Notes: a model not told the origin generated them from the sequence alone. DNA of 64,000 nt from JAIRTY01 sp050257395 (GCA_050257395.1 JBLMWU010000161.1:1-64000); one strand, 5' to 3'; counted from the stretch's first letter, positions 7,371 to 15,998 are shown. Numbers and translations: made by a program.

Positions 7371-8162
7371 TCAGGCTGGCGACTGCCAGCGGCGGACGGC
7401 CAGGACCCCGGGCCCGATCGTCAGCACCGCCGTCCAGCACGCCAGGCTGAGCGCCGGGCCGGCGGCGGGGTGGCCGCTGGCCAGGGATCTGGCCAGGTCT
7501 GCCGCGGCGGTCACCGGATTGGCCCGGGCGACCGGCTGGAGCCAGCCAGCCAGCAGGCTGACCGGCGCGTACGCGGAGCTGATGAAGGCGACCACGACGA
7601 AGGGGAAGAACAGCACGCGTTCCGCGGTCTCCGCGTCGCCGATCAGCAGCGCCAGCCAGGAGCAGGTCACCGCGACCGCCACCCCGAAGACCACGGCCAC
7701 CGCGACCATCCCCGCCAGCCCCGCCGGGCCGGCCGCAGCGCGGAATCCCAGCAGCAGGCCGGCGCCCAGCACCAGGATGGCCTGCGCGCAGAACACGAGC
7801 GCGTCGGAGGCCAGCCGGCCGGCCAGCACCGCGCTGCGCGCCATGGGCAGTGACCGGAACCGGTCGGCCAGCCCGCTGCCGGAGTCCCGCAGCAGCGCCA
7901 GGCCGGTGACGGGGGCGGTGAGCGCCATGTTCTGGATCAGGATCCCCGGGATGAGGAACTGGCGGTAGGACCCGCCGGCCGTGCCGCGGGTCAGCGCGAG
8001 GTTGCCGAAGACGGAGGTGAACAGCACCAGCAGCAGGACCGGCTGGATGAACGGGTAGGCCAGCCGGCCGGGGTTCATCCGCAGCACCCGCAGCTGGCGC
8101 CCGGCGATGATCCCGCTGTCGCGCAGGGACCGGCGCTGCGGGGCCGCCTGGACGGCACTCAC
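7371..8162 (-). CDS. ABC-2 type permease, DrrB-like exporter subunit
   Basis: Membrane subunit of an ABC exporter, 263 residues with about six hydrophobic segments and the ABC-2 family pattern (RQLRVLRMNPGRLAYPFIQPVLLLVLF near the N-terminus, then FLIPGILIQNMALTAPVTGLALLRDSGSGLADRFRSLPM). The last is the conserved DrrB-type coupling region that contacts the ATPase. It starts 4 bp inside the ATPase gene (ATGA overlap), so the two are translationally coupled. The likely role is export of a hydrophobic compound, as for the daunorubicin pump DrrAB. The substrate is unknown; nearby P450 and MarR genes suggest xenobiotic or secondary-metabolite handling. Confidence 0.85.
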   Translation of the reverse strand: MSAVQAAPQRRSLRDSGIIAGRQLRVLRMNPGRLAYPFIQPVLLLVLFTSVFGNLALTRGTAGGSYRQFLIPGILIQNMALTAPVTGLALLRDSGSGLADRFRSLPMARSAVLAGRLASDALVFCAQAILVLGAGLLLGFRAAAGPAGLAGMVAVAVVFGVAVAVTCSWLALLIGDAETAERVLFFPFVVVAFISSAYAPVSLLAGWLQPVARANPVTAAADLARSLASGHPAAGPALSLACWTAVLTIGPGVLAVRRWQSPA

Positions 8163-9136
8163 GATGTCACCTCCGGGGCGGCGGTCAGCGCGAGGAAGGC
8201 GTCGTCGAGGGAGGGCTGGCTCAGGCTCAGGCTGGCGACCTTGATCCCGGCGGCCCGCAGCGCCTCCGCCGCGGCGAGCAGGGTGCCGAGCCCGCCGGGG
8301 GCGGGGATGGTCAGCCTGCCGGTCCCGGCGTCCAGCCGGGCGCCGGCCCCCGGCAGCCGCCGGGCCAGGCAGCGGCCGGCCGCACCGGCGGCGGCAGGGC
8401 TGTCCAGCCGGATCTCCACCACCTGCCTGCCTGCCCGGGCCTTGAGGTCGGTGGCGGTGCCGGAGGCGACGATGCGCCCGCGGTCGAGCACGTGCACGGT
8501 GTCCGCGAAGGCGTCGGCCTCCGCCAGGTACTGGGTGGTGAGCAGCATGGTGGTGCCGGCCGCGCGCAGCCCGGTGAGGGCGGCCCAGAGCTGCTGCCGG
8601 CTGGCCGGGTCGAGCCCGGTGGCCGGCTTGTCCAGGATCAGCAGGGCGGGCCGGGTCATCAGGCTCGCCGCCAGGTCGAGCCGCCGGCGCATGCCCCCCG
8701 AGTAGGTCCGCGCGGCCCGGTGCTGCGCCTGGGCCAGGCCGAACGCCGCCGCCAGCTCCCCGGCCCGGGACGCTGCCGCGCGGCGCCGCAGGCCCGCCAG
8801 CCGGCCGATGAGGATCAGGTTGTCCCGGCCGCTCAGGGCCTCGTCCAGGCCCGTGTACTGGCCCGTCAGGCCGATCAGCGCCCGGACCTGCTGCGGCGCG
8901 GTGACGGCATCCCTGCCGAGCACCCGGACCTGGCCCGCGTCCGGCCGGGTGAGCGTGGCGATGATGCGGACCAGCGTGGTCTTGCCCGCCCCGTTCGGGC
9001 CGAGCAGCGCGGTCAGGCTGCCGGGCGGGACGGTGAGGTCTACCCCGCTGAGGGCGGTCACCTGGCCGAACGTCTTGGTCACGGCGGTGGCCTCGATGGC
9101 GGGCGGGCGGCCCGCGCTGGCGATAGAATCAGGCAC
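8159..9136 (-). CDS. ABC exporter ATP-binding subunit (DrrA-like) with Lys replacing the catalytic Glu
   Basis: Nucleotide-binding subunit of 325 residues. Walker A GPNGAGKT is at about 46-53, Q-loop around 93, signature YSGGM at 145-149 and Walker B ILDKP at 167-171, followed by the D-loop ATGLD. The residue after the Walker-B Asp is Lys170 (codon at 8627-8629), whereas a Glu is expected in this family as the general base for ATP hydrolysis. The TTQYL switch with Gln in place of His is normal for DrrA relatives. A C-terminal domain of about 90 residues matches DrrA (SLSQPSLDDAFLALT). GTG start at 9136 has no obvious Shine-Dalgarno. It is divergent from the MarR gene, which probably represses it. 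Confidence 0.88.
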   Translation of the reverse strand: MPDSIASAGRPPAIEATAVTKTFGQVTALSGVDLTVPPGSLTALLGPNGAGKTTLVRIIATLTRPDAGQVRVLGRDAVTAPQQVRALIGLTGQYTGLDEALSGRDNLILIGRLAGLRRRAAASRAGELAAAFGLAQAQHRAARTYSGGMRRRLDLAASLMTRPALLILDKPATGLDPASRQQLWAALTGLRAAGTTMLLTTQYLAEADAFADTVHVLDRGRIVASGTATDLKARAGRQVVEIRLDSPAAAGAAGRCLARRLPGAGARLDAGTGRLTIPAPGGLGTLLAAAEALRAAGIKVASLSLSQPSLDDAFLALTAAPEVTS

Positions 9137-9173
9137 ATTATGAGGCTAGCAGTTAGTGAGGGCACCGGACTAT

Positions 9174-9794
9174 ATGAGACCGGATGATTCTGCCGCCGCT
9201 GGCGGCCCCGCCGTGCCCCCGGCAGCCCAGATGGGGCCGTTCGACGCCGAGGCCGCCCGCGCCGCCCTGACCTCGGGCCGCCGCGATCCGGCAGCGGCCG
9301 ACCCGGCCGTCAGCGTGCTCGGGCGGCTGTTCCGGCTCGCGCCGCGCCTGGTCGAGCTGCTGGACTACGGCGCGCGGGAGTACGGGCTGGGGTTCGCCCG
9401 CGGCCGGGTGCTGTGGGCGCTGCGCGAGTCGGGCCCCGTCCTCATGCGGGCCCTCAGCCAGGCGCTCGGCATCTCCCCGCGCACGGTCACCGGGCTGGTG
9501 GACTCCCTGGAGGCCGACGGCTGGGTGACCCGCAGCCCGCACCCCACCGACCGGCGCGCCACCCTCATCTCCCTCACCCCCACCGCCGAGCAGACCCTGG
9601 CCAGCCTGGACGAGGGATGGCAGGACCTCGCCCATCTCCTCCTCGGCGACCTGCCAGCCGCCGGGCTGGAGCAGTGCCGGGCCATCATCGGCCAGATCGA
9701 GGAGCGCCTGGACAGCGCGGTGGCCACGACCGTGGCGGCGTCCGGGGGCCCGCCAGGCCGCCGGCCGGGACGCGGCGCGCCGCCCGGTTCCTGA
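9174..9794 (+). CDS. MarR-family transcriptional regulator
   Basis: Winged-helix dimeric repressor of about 206 residues. The DNA-binding core (LRESGPVLMRALSQALGISPRTVTGLVDSLEADGWVTRSPHPTDRRATLISLT) contains the recognition helix SPRTVTGLVDSLE and the wing DRRAT characteristic of MarR. A 30-residue N-terminal and a proline/arginine-rich C-terminal extension are unusual but probably disordered. ATG at 9174 was taken; GTG at 9156 is in frame but lacks a ribosome site. Divergent orientation with only 37 bp to the exporter start suggests it controls the DrrAB-like pump and itself through this gap. Confidence 0.87.
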   Translation: MRPDDSAAAGGPAVPPAAQMGPFDAEAARAALTSGRRDPAAADPAVSVLGRLFRLAPRLVELLDYGAREYGLGFARGRVLWALRESGPVLMRALSQALGISPRTVTGLVDSLEADGWVTRSPHPTDRRATLISLTPTAEQTLASLDEGWQDLAHLLLGDLPAAGLEQCRAIIGQIEERLDSAVATTVAASGGPPGRRPGRGAPPGS

Positions 9795-9835
9795 GCCATG
9801 GCCGGCGCGCCGCCGGGCGGCATCCGCGGCGGCGC

Positions 9836-11023
9836 TCAGGCAGGGTCCCACTCCGCGGGCAGCGCCTGCGGCTTGCGGAACACCAGGCCGGCCGCGGCAG
9901 GCACCGGCCCCGCCAGCCGCAGCCCGGGCAGCAGCTGCAGCGCCGCGGCCACCGCCGCCTCCGCCTCCAGCCGCGCCAGATGCGCCCCCAGGCAGAAGTG
10001 GGGCCCGCGGGCGAACGCGAGGTGCTGGCGGGCGTTCGGCCGCCGGATGTCGAACACGTCCGGGCCGGCGAAGACCGCCGGGTCACGGCCCGCGGCCGCG
10101 AGCGACACGCTGACCAGATCGCCCGCCTGGATGCCCGCCCCGCCGAGCTGGACATCCCGGGTGGCGTACCGGTCCACCAGCGCGGCGGCGGGTTCCAGCC
10201 GCAGCGACTCCTCCACCGCGGCGGGCACCAGGCCGGGATCGGCGGCCACCACGCGCAGCTGCTCCGGGCTGGCCAGCAGGTGCAGCAGGGTGCTGGCGAT
10301 CATGCCCTCGGTGGTCTCGATCCCGCCGAACATGAGCACCGCGGCGTTCGACACGGCCTCGGCAGTTGCCAGGCCCCCGCCAGCGGCCGCGCCCGCCAGC
10401 AGGGACGTCCCGGCCGGGCGGCCGAGGGCGTCCCGCAGGCTCGCATCCAGCAGCCGGAACGCCGCCGCTGCCCGTTCGGCGGCCCCCGGCTGGCTTCCGG
10501 GCCCGGCCAGGGCGGAGACCCCGGCGACGATCTCGCCGTACCAGGACAGGATGACGGCCGGGTCCACCGCGCCCAGCCCCAGCGCCTCCGCGATCACGGC
10601 GACCGCCAGCGGGCCGGCCAGGGCCGCCCGCAGGTCCCCGCGGCCGGCCGGGCGCAGCCCCAGGACCAGCCGCCGGGCTTCCGCCCTGGTGAACGAGGCC
10701 AGCCGCGCTTCCACCGCCCCGCGGCTGAACCCGGGCGCGAACGGTGCCCGGTGGCGGTCGTGCCCGGCGCCGTCGAGTGACAGCATGCTGGGCCCGACCA
10801 CCCGGGCGGTGGTGAACCGCGGGTCGTCCACGGTGAAGGCCCCGTCGTCCCGCAGCACCGCCACGGCCAGGTCGTGCCGGGTCACCAGCCATCCGCCCAG
10901 GGCCGGCAGCCAGGAAACCGGCTCGCCGGCCCGCAGCCGGGCGAGCAGCGGATGGGGATCCTGGGCCAGCCCGGCCAGCGTGACGCTGGCGCCGAGCGGC
11001 CACGTCCCGCGCTGGCCCGACAC
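9836..11023 (-). CDS. Cytochrome P450 monooxygenase
   Basis: Soluble bacterial class I P450 of 395 residues. The I-helix reads LMFGGIETTEG (oxygen-activation motif with GIETT), the K-helix ExxR is EESLR, and the haem loop is FARGPHFCLGAHLAR with the proximal Cys near residue 343. It needs a separate ferredoxin and reductase; none is adjacent. It closely resembles actinobacterial secondary-metabolite or catabolic P450s, but the CYP family and substrate cannot be assigned by reading. It faces the MarR gene tail to tail with 41 bp between stops and is a single-gene unit. Confidence 0.92.
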   Translation of the reverse strand: MSGQRGTWPLGASVTLAGLAQDPHPLLARLRAGEPVSWLPALGGWLVTRHDLAVAVLRDDGAFTVDDPRFTTARVVGPSMLSLDGAGHDRHRAPFAPGFSRGAVEARLASFTRAEARRLVLGLRPAGRGDLRAALAGPLAVAVIAEALGLGAVDPAVILSWYGEIVAGVSALAGPGSQPGAAERAAAAFRLLDASLRDALGRPAGTSLLAGAAAGGGLATAEAVSNAAVLMFGGIETTEGMIASTLLHLLASPEQLRVVAADPGLVPAAVEESLRLEPAAALVDRYATRDVQLGGAGIQAGDLVSVSLAAAGRDPAVFAGPDVFDIRRPNARQHLAFARGPHFCLGAHLARLEAEAAVAAALQLLPGLRLAGPVPAAAGLVFRKPQALPAEWDPA

Positions 11024-11094
11024 AGAAGCGACGCTACCCCAGCCCTCCGGCGCGCTGCGCTCACCAGTGCGCCACTGCGGGCATAATGCTTTTC

Positions 11095-11559
11095 ATGCGA
11101 TTGTCAGCCCGCGCCGACTATGCCCTGCGGGCTGCGATCGAACTCGCCGCCGCGGACGGGACCCACCTCACCGCCGACCAGCTGGCACAGGCGCAGCGCA
11201 TCCCGGGCAAGTTCCTCGAAGCGATCCTCACGCAGCTTCGCCGGGCGGGACTGGTCCGCAGCCAGCGCGGGCCGGAGGGCGGGTTCTGGCTGGCCCGCGA
11301 GGCTTCGGAGATCTCGCTGGCGGACATCATCCGCGCGATCGACGGCCCGCTGGTGGGTGTGCGCGGTGAGCGGCCGGAGCGGGTGGACTACACCGGGGCG
11401 GCGGTGCCGCTGCAGTCGGTGTGGATCGCCTTGCGGGCCAGCGAGCGGGCGATCCTGGAAGAGGTCACCCTGGCGCACATCGTGGCCGGGAAGCTGCCGG
11501 ACCGGATCCAGCTGCTCACCGAAGACCCGCGCGCCTGGCTGTCCAGGTCCATCTCCTGA
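11095..11559 (+). CDS. Rrf2-family regulator without cysteines
   Basis: Winged-helix regulator of about 154 residues, starting MRLSARADYALRAAIEL like other Rrf2 proteins. The HTH region (LTADQLAQAQRIPGKFLEAILTQLRRAGLVRSQRGPEGGFWLAREASEIS) carries the typical RG.xGG wing. IscR, NsrR and RirA bind an iron-sulfur cluster through three Cys residues, but this protein has none, so it should sense something else, as CymR does. ATG at 11086 is an in-frame alternative; neither has a clear ribosome site. It diverges from the P450 gene and may control it, an inference from position only. Confidence 0.82.
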   Translation: MRLSARADYALRAAIELAAADGTHLTADQLAQAQRIPGKFLEAILTQLRRAGLVRSQRGPEGGFWLAREASEISLADIIRAIDGPLVGVRGERPERVDYTGAAVPLQSVWIALRASERAILEEVTLAHIVAGKLPDRIQLLTEDPRAWLSRSIS

Positions 11560-11583
11560 CACGGCCATCTCCGGACACAGAAC

Positions 11584-11611
11584 ACCGCCCGGCTGGACTG
11601 CGCCGGGCGGT
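11584..11611. terminator. Bidirectional hairpin between convergent rrf2-like gene and clgR
   Basis: Perfect 10-bp stem ACCGCCCGGC (11584-11593) / GCCGGGCGGT (11602-11611) with an 8-nt loop, placed between two converging stop codons. There is no T-tract, which is common for actinobacterial terminators. Confidence 0.6.
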
Positions 11612-11634
11612 GGCTGCGATCAGGCAGGCCCGGG

Positions 11635-12108
11635 CTAGACCGGCACCATGTCCGTGAGGTCGTGCACCCGCCGGGCCACCTCGTCGAACGCCGGGTGACC
11701 GGGCTTGAACTGCACCGTGCCGAGGACCGGCTCGCCGGCCGCGGCGATCTTGCGCGCCGGGACCATGTCCAGCCGCTTGCCCTGGAAGGCGCTCGCCGCC
11801 GGGGTCTCCGGAGCGTGCTCCGGCGTGCCCAGCAGCGGTTCCCGGCCGCCGGTCAGCACCGGCTCGCTCTGCAGCTCAGCGAGCGCGAAGTTGTCCGAGA
11901 CCTCGCGGAACACCTGGGACAGCGGGGTGTTGAGAGCCGCACAGATGGCGGTCAGCAGCTCGGACGAGGCTTCCTTCTGGCCGCGTTCGACTTCGGACAG
12001 GTAGCCCAGGGAAACCCTGGCCGCAGCGGAGACCTCGCGGAGGGTACGACCCTGCCGCAGGCGCAGCCGGCGCAGCACGTCACCGAGCAAGTGACGAAGC
12101 AGGACCAT
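11635..12108 (-). CDS. clgR: ClgR-type XRE regulator of Clp proteolysis genes
   Basis: Cytoplasmic activator of 157 residues. The N-terminal XRE helix-turn-helix (residues about 10-70: LRQGRTLREVSAAARVSLGYLSEVERGQKEASSELLTAICAALN) matches ClgR, which in Streptomyces and Corynebacterium activates clpP, lon and related genes. The sequence up to PLSQVFREVSDNFALAELQ is the conserved part. The C-terminus is low complexity and ends HDLTDMVPV, not the Ala-Ala degron I associate with streptomycete ClgR, so turnover may differ. ATG at 12108 follows a GGGAGCG Shine-Dalgarno. It is downstream of cinA in the conserved cinA-clgR arrangement. Confidence 0.8.
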   Translation of the reverse strand: MVLLRHLLGDVLRRLRLRQGRTLREVSAAARVSLGYLSEVERGQKEASSELLTAICAALNTPLSQVFREVSDNFALAELQSEPVLTGGREPLLGTPEHAPETPAASAFQGKRLDMVPARKIAAAGEPVLGTVQFKPGHPAFDEVARRVHDLTDMVPV

Positions 12109-12216
12109 GGTCGCGCTCCCTTCGCGAGGCGAGGTAGATAGGACCACGGTACCTGGCCCTGCCGTCACTATGGGAGAGCGCCCGGCCCCGTGTTCGCTGC
12201 TGACGTAACGCTGTAA

Positions 12217-12699
12217 TCACTCCGTCTCTTCCCGGAGGACATCCAGCAGCAGCCGGAGGGCCGCCCGGACGGTCGCCGCCCGCACCTCGTCCCGGCCGCC
12301 AGCCAGGGACAATCGGCGGGTCACCGGGGGCCCGGCAGCGGTGCTGACGGCGATGTGGACGGTGCCGGGCGGCTTGCCGTCGGCGGGGTCCGGGCCGGCC
12401 ACCCCCGTGGTGGCGGCCCCGGTGCTGGCCCCCAGCCGCCGCCGCACGCCGTCGGCCATCGCGGCCGCCACGGCCGGGTCGACCGCGCCCCGGGCGGCCA
12501 GCAGGTCCTCCGGCACCCCGAGCAGTGCCGCCTTGAGGTCGGTCGCGTAGGAGATGACCCCGCCGCGGAAGACCTCCGAAGCGCCCGGCACATCGGTGAT
12601 CGCGGCCCCGAGCAGGCCGCCGGTGAGGGATTCCGCCACCGCCACCGTCTGCTGCCGCTCCCGCAGCAGCGCCACCAGCTCCGCCGCCAGCCCGCTCAC
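12217..12699 (-). CDS. CinA C-terminal domain protein (nicotinamide-nucleotide amidase, PncC-like)
   Basis: Stand-alone CinA C-terminal domain, 160 residues. Members deamidate NMN to nicotinate mononucleotide in pyridine salvage. The family marks are AESLTGGLLGAAITDVPGASEVFRGGVISYATDLKAALLGV and the TTGVAGPDPADGKPPGTVHIAV loop. GTG at 12699 overlaps the pgsA stop (GTGA). The arrangement rimO-pgsA-cinA-clgR is a conserved actinobacterial order and implies one operon. No N-terminal MoaB-like domain is present, so this is the short form. Confidence 0.88.
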   Translation of the reverse strand: MSGLAAELVALLRERQQTVAVAESLTGGLLGAAITDVPGASEVFRGGVISYATDLKAALLGVPEDLLAARGAVDPAVAAAMADGVRRRLGASTGAATTGVAGPDPADGKPPGTVHIAVSTAAGPPVTRRLSLAGGRDEVRAATVRAALRLLLDVLREETE

Positions 12700-13307
12700 G
12701 AGCCGCCCCGCTCCGCAGCCGAGTGCAGCCGCAGGCGGATGGCGCGCACCGCGTAGTCGGCGCCTGTGACGAGGGTCACCACGACGGCCAGCGCCATCAC
12801 CACTTCCCGCGCCAGCTGGCCGGGCCCCGGCAGCACGTACAGCGCGATCGCCACCACCTGCAGCAGCGTCTTGAGTTTCCCGCCGCGGCTGGCCGCGATC
12901 ACGCCCCTGCGGATGACCCAGAACCGCAGGCCGGTCACGGCCACCTCGCGGATGATGATCACAGCGGTGACCCACCAGGCCAGCTGGCCCAGGGCCGAGA
13001 GGGTCACCAGGGCCGACCCGGTGAGCGCCTTGTCCGCGATCGGGTCGGCGATCTTGCCGAAGTCGGTGATGAGGCCGCGGCTGCGGGCGATCCGCCCGTC
13101 CAGCAGGTCGGTGAAGGATGCGATCGCGAAGGCGAAGAAGGCGGCGACCCGCCAGCCCGGCCCGCCCTGGACCAGGAAGACCACGAACACGGGCACCAGG
13201 GCCAGCCGCAGCACCGTCAGCTCGTTCGCCAGGTTGACCAGGCCGGGAGCTGGCAGCGGGGGCTGCGGCGCCGCCCGGGGAGGCGACGGGTCGGGTCCGT
13301 GCGGCAC
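12696..13307 (-). CDS. pgsA: PgsA, CDP-diacylglycerol--glycerol-3-phosphate 3-phosphatidyltransferase
   Basis: Membrane enzyme of 203 residues that makes phosphatidylglycerol-phosphate, the committed step to phosphatidylglycerol and cardiolipin. The CDP-alcohol phosphotransferase motif DG(x2)AR(x8)G(x3)D(x3)D is seen as DGRIARSRGLITDFGKIADPIAD. About four to six hydrophobic helices follow. The proline-rich first 24 residues are not part of the domain. GTG at 13307 lies 14 bp after rimO. In some actinobacteria paralogues in this position are annotated PgsA2; no other step is excluded by sequence alone. Confidence 0.87.
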   Translation of the reverse strand: MPHGPDPSPPRAAPQPPLPAPGLVNLANELTVLRLALVPVFVVFLVQGGPGWRVAAFFAFAIASFTDLLDGRIARSRGLITDFGKIADPIADKALTGSALVTLSALGQLAWWVTAVIIIREVAVTGLRFWVIRRGVIAASRGGKLKTLLQVVAIALYVLPGPGQLAREVVMALAVVVTLVTGADYAVRAIRLRLHSAAERGGS

Positions 13308-13321
13308 GGGCGCCGGCCGGG

Positions 13322-14854
13322 TCAGTGCGCGGCCGGGCGCCGCGGGCCTGCTGCCGCCACGCCGGCCTCGCCAGCCGGGACTGGCCCGCAGTCGGCCAGC
13401 AGGTCCACCCCATCAGAGCCGGTCACCATCACCGGGACGAGATCCCCGGCCCGCAGGGGCGCCGCCGACCGCACGGTCGTCACCCCGTCCACCTCCGGCG
13501 CCTGGTGCGCCGCCCGGCCCAGGTAGCTGCCGTCGCCCAGGTCCTCCTCGATGAGCACGGCGGCGCTCTCCCCGATCCGGTCGGCGGCCCGCTGCGACAT
13601 CAGCTCGTCGGCCAGGGAGGCCAGGTCACCGACCCTGGCGGCGATCTCTTCCGGGGCCAGCTGGCCGTCCAGGGACGCGGCCTCGGTGCCGTCCTCGTCG
13701 GAGTACCCGAACACCCCGATGGCGTCCAGCCGCGCCTCCACCAGGAAGCCCTCCAGCTCCGCGACGTCGGCGGCGGTCTCGCCGGGGAACCCGGTGATGA
13801 AGTTGGACCGGATGCCCGCCTCCGGGCAGGCCGCGCGGATCTGCTCGATCAGCGCCAGGAAGCGGCGGGTGTCGCCGAATCGCCGCATGGCCCGCAGCAC
13901 CGGGCCGCTGGAGTGCTGGAATGACAGGTCGAAGTAGGGCACCACGCCCGCGGTGGCGGTCATCACCGAGATCAGCCCCGGGCGCAGCTCGGCGGGCTGC
14001 AGGTAGCTGACCCGGACCCGGTCGATCCCCGGCACCGCGGCCAGGGCCGGCAGCAGCTCGTCCAGCAGCCGCAGATTGCCGAGGTCCTTGCCGTAGGAGG
14101 TGGAGTTCTCGCTCACCAGCAGGACTTCCCGGGCCCCCTGGCCGGCCAGCCACTCCGCCTCCGCGATCACGTCCGCGGGCGGGCGGGACAGGAAGGCCCC
14201 GCGGAACGCCGGGATCGCGCAGAAGCTGCACCGCCGGTCGCACCCGGACGCGATCTTGAGCGGCGCGACCGGGCCGCCGGTGAGCCGCCGCCGCAGGGCC
14301 CGCGGCCCGGAGGCCGGGCCGATGCCGTCCGGCAGGTCGGCGATGCCGCCGCCGGGGGCGGCAGCGGCCGGCTGGGTTGCCACGGTGCCGTGCCCGGGGA
14401 GCTGGCGCCCGGGCACCGGCCGCCGCCCGGCGGGCGCGATCGGCAGCAGCTTCCGGCGGTCCCGCGGCTCGTGCGCCGGGCGCGCCCGGCCGGCCAGCAC
14501 GTCGTCCAGCCGGGCCGCGATGTCGCCGTAGTCGTCGAAACTCAGCACCTGGGCTTCGGGCAGCTCGGCGGCGAGCTCGCGGCCGTACCGCTCGGCCAGG
14601 CAGCCGACGGCGACCACGCGCGCGCCCGAGGACGCCGCGGTCAGCAGCTCACCGATGGACTCCTGCTTGGCTGCCTCGATGAACCCGCACGTGTTGACCA
14701 GCACGACGTCCGCGGCTTCGTCGGTGAGCGTCCACCCGGCCGCCTCCAGGCGGCCCGCCAGTTCCTCGGAGTCCACCTCGTTGCGCGCACAGCCCAGCGT
14801 GACCAGGCTGACTCCCCGCCCCGCGGCTTCCGGTCCGGTGCTGCTCGATGACAC
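13322..14854 (-). CDS. rimO: RimO, ribosomal protein S12 (Asp88) methylthiotransferase
   Basis: Radical-SAM enzyme of 510 residues that adds a methylthio group to S12 of the 30S subunit. The N-terminal UPF0004 domain starts VTLGCARNEVDSEELAGRL with cluster cysteines in LGCARN, NTCGF and AVGCLAERYG. The radical-SAM motif is SGCDRRCSFCAIP and a TRAM domain ends the protein. A proline/glycine-rich insert of about 60 residues (positions about 150-215) before the SAM motif is longer than in most RimO proteins. GTG at 14854 is the only in-frame candidate near the conserved start and lacks a strong ribosome site. It is the first gene of a rimO-pgsA-cinA run. Confidence 0.92.
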   Translation of the reverse strand: MSSSSTGPEAAGRGVSLVTLGCARNEVDSEELAGRLEAAGWTLTDEAADVVLVNTCGFIEAAKQESIGELLTAASSGARVVAVGCLAERYGRELAAELPEAQVLSFDDYGDIAARLDDVLAGRARPAHEPRDRRKLLPIAPAGRRPVPGRQLPGHGTVATQPAAAAPGGGIADLPDGIGPASGPRALRRRLTGGPVAPLKIASGCDRRCSFCAIPAFRGAFLSRPPADVIAEAEWLAGQGAREVLLVSENSTSYGKDLGNLRLLDELLPALAAVPGIDRVRVSYLQPAELRPGLISVMTATAGVVPYFDLSFQHSSGPVLRAMRRFGDTRRFLALIEQIRAACPEAGIRSNFITGFPGETAADVAELEGFLVEARLDAIGVFGYSDEDGTEAASLDGQLAPEEIAARVGDLASLADELMSQRAADRIGESAAVLIEEDLGDGSYLGRAAHQAPEVDGVTTVRSAAPLRAGDLVPVMVTGSDGVDLLADCGPVPAGEAGVAAAGPRRPAAH

Positions 14855-14909
14855 ATCCGAAGACTACGGTAACCAGGACTCTCCTCTGGCCCCCGGCTCG
14901 CTGTCTTCC

Positions 14910-14931
14910 TGGCCCTCGCTCGCCTCCGGGC
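14910..14931. repeat. Copy A of a dispersed GC-rich repeat
   Basis: The 22 bases here are identical to 34711-34732 (core CTCGCTCGCCTCCGGG). They lie in the gap between the rodZ-like gene and rimO, inside a wider stretch with several CTCGCT words. The second copy forms part of the 3' end of the prolyl oligopeptidase gene. Confidence 0.55.
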
Positions 14932-14947
14932 GGCTCGCTCCGGCTGG

Positions 14948-15715
14948 TCAGCCGCCCTGGTGGGGCAGTTTCTTGCCGGGCCCGAGGGTCAGCGTCATCG
15001 GCTGCCCGGGCGAGCCGGGCCGGCCGAGGTCCTTGCCGTTCACCGTCAGCAGGATGCCGCCGGGGTTGCCGATCTGCATGTTCACCGCGTGCCGGAACGT
15101 CCAGGTCTTGGTGGTGCCGCCGGTGATGTAGGCCTGCACCAGGTAGGTGCCGTCGGGCTTGGTGAATTCGACCCAGCAGTCCTGGATGGCGGTCAGCTGG
15201 ATGACCACCCGGTGCCGGTGGCCCGCCGTAGGCGACGCTGACGGCGTGGGCGGGGCCGTTCCCGGGCCGCCCTGCGACGGCTGATGGCTGGCTCCCCCGG
15301 CCTGCGCCGCGGTCCGCCCCTGGGCGGTGACGTGGTGGCCGGGAACCAGGACCCGGTACACGCCGAAGCCGATGAGCCCGGCCAGCACCAGCACCATGGC
15401 CACGCTCCAGTTGGGCGAGCGCCGCTCCTTGAGCTTTATCGGCGTGGCGGGCTCGAAAACGTCCGCCGCCCGGATCGCCTGCGGTGCGCCGTGAGCCGCG
15501 TCGTACTCGTGGATCAGTTCGTCGGGATCGGCCCCGACCGCACGGGCAATGCTGCGGATGTGCCCACGCGCGTAGAAGTCCCCCCCGCACGCTGAGAAGT
15601 CACCGCGCTCGATGCCCCGGATGATTGTCTCTCTAATACAAGTCCGCTGGCTGACCTGTGTAATGGTGAGACCAGCCCCGCTTCGTGCTTCCGCCAGGGC
15701 GTCACCAATGCTCAC
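14948..15715 (-). CDS. RodZ-like membrane protein: HTH domain, one TM helix, DUF4115 domain
   Basis: 255-residue single-pass membrane protein. Residues 1-75 form an XRE-like HTH_25 domain (ALAEARSGAGLTITQVSQRTCIRETIIRGIERGDFSACGG). A transmembrane helix is at about 104-122 (VAMVLVLAGLIGFGVYRVLV), followed by a Pro/Thr/Gly/Ser-rich linker and a beta-rich DUF4115 domain (VIQLTAIQDCWVEFTKPDGTYLVQAYITGGTTKTWTF) outside the cell. This is the RodZ architecture; RodZ links MreB to the envelope in rods, while in actinobacteria its homologue sits in the ftsK-rimO region with uncertain function. Start ATG at 15715 fits the HTH start. Confidence 0.83.
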   Translation of the reverse strand: MSIGDALAEARSGAGLTITQVSQRTCIRETIIRGIERGDFSACGGDFYARGHIRSIARAVGADPDELIHEYDAAHGAPQAIRAADVFEPATPIKLKERRSPNWSVAMVLVLAGLIGFGVYRVLVPGHHVTAQGRTAAQAGGASHQPSQGGPGTAPPTPSASPTAGHRHRVVIQLTAIQDCWVEFTKPDGTYLVQAYITGGTTKTWTFRHAVNMQIGNPGGILLTVNGKDLGRPGSPGQPMTLTLGPGKKLPHQGG

Positions 15716-15998
15716 GCCGCCTCCACTGCGTTAAGGCACTGCGCGGCGCCCGGGGTGCGGGCGCAGTAGCCGGATGCGAGCGGCCCCGTCATCGGCGGGA
15801 CCGGGTAACCAAGTGTAGACATGCCCGCGTTACGCTGCGGGAACCGTGGCCCTGCTATTGAGAGCCAGTTCGAAAGCCCTTGCCCGGCTTGCACCTTACC
15901 GGAGCAGGGTCCCGGAAAGCACCGCGTCGAACAAACACGGAATACTGCATTTCAGCGGCCTTGCGCCGCCCTTACCTGGACGGCTGGAAAACAGCCGC

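Noticed and set aside
15712..15894. 60-residue frame between ftsK and the rodZ-like gene
   Set aside because: No ribosome site, no recognisable protein, and the gap fits a promoter region.
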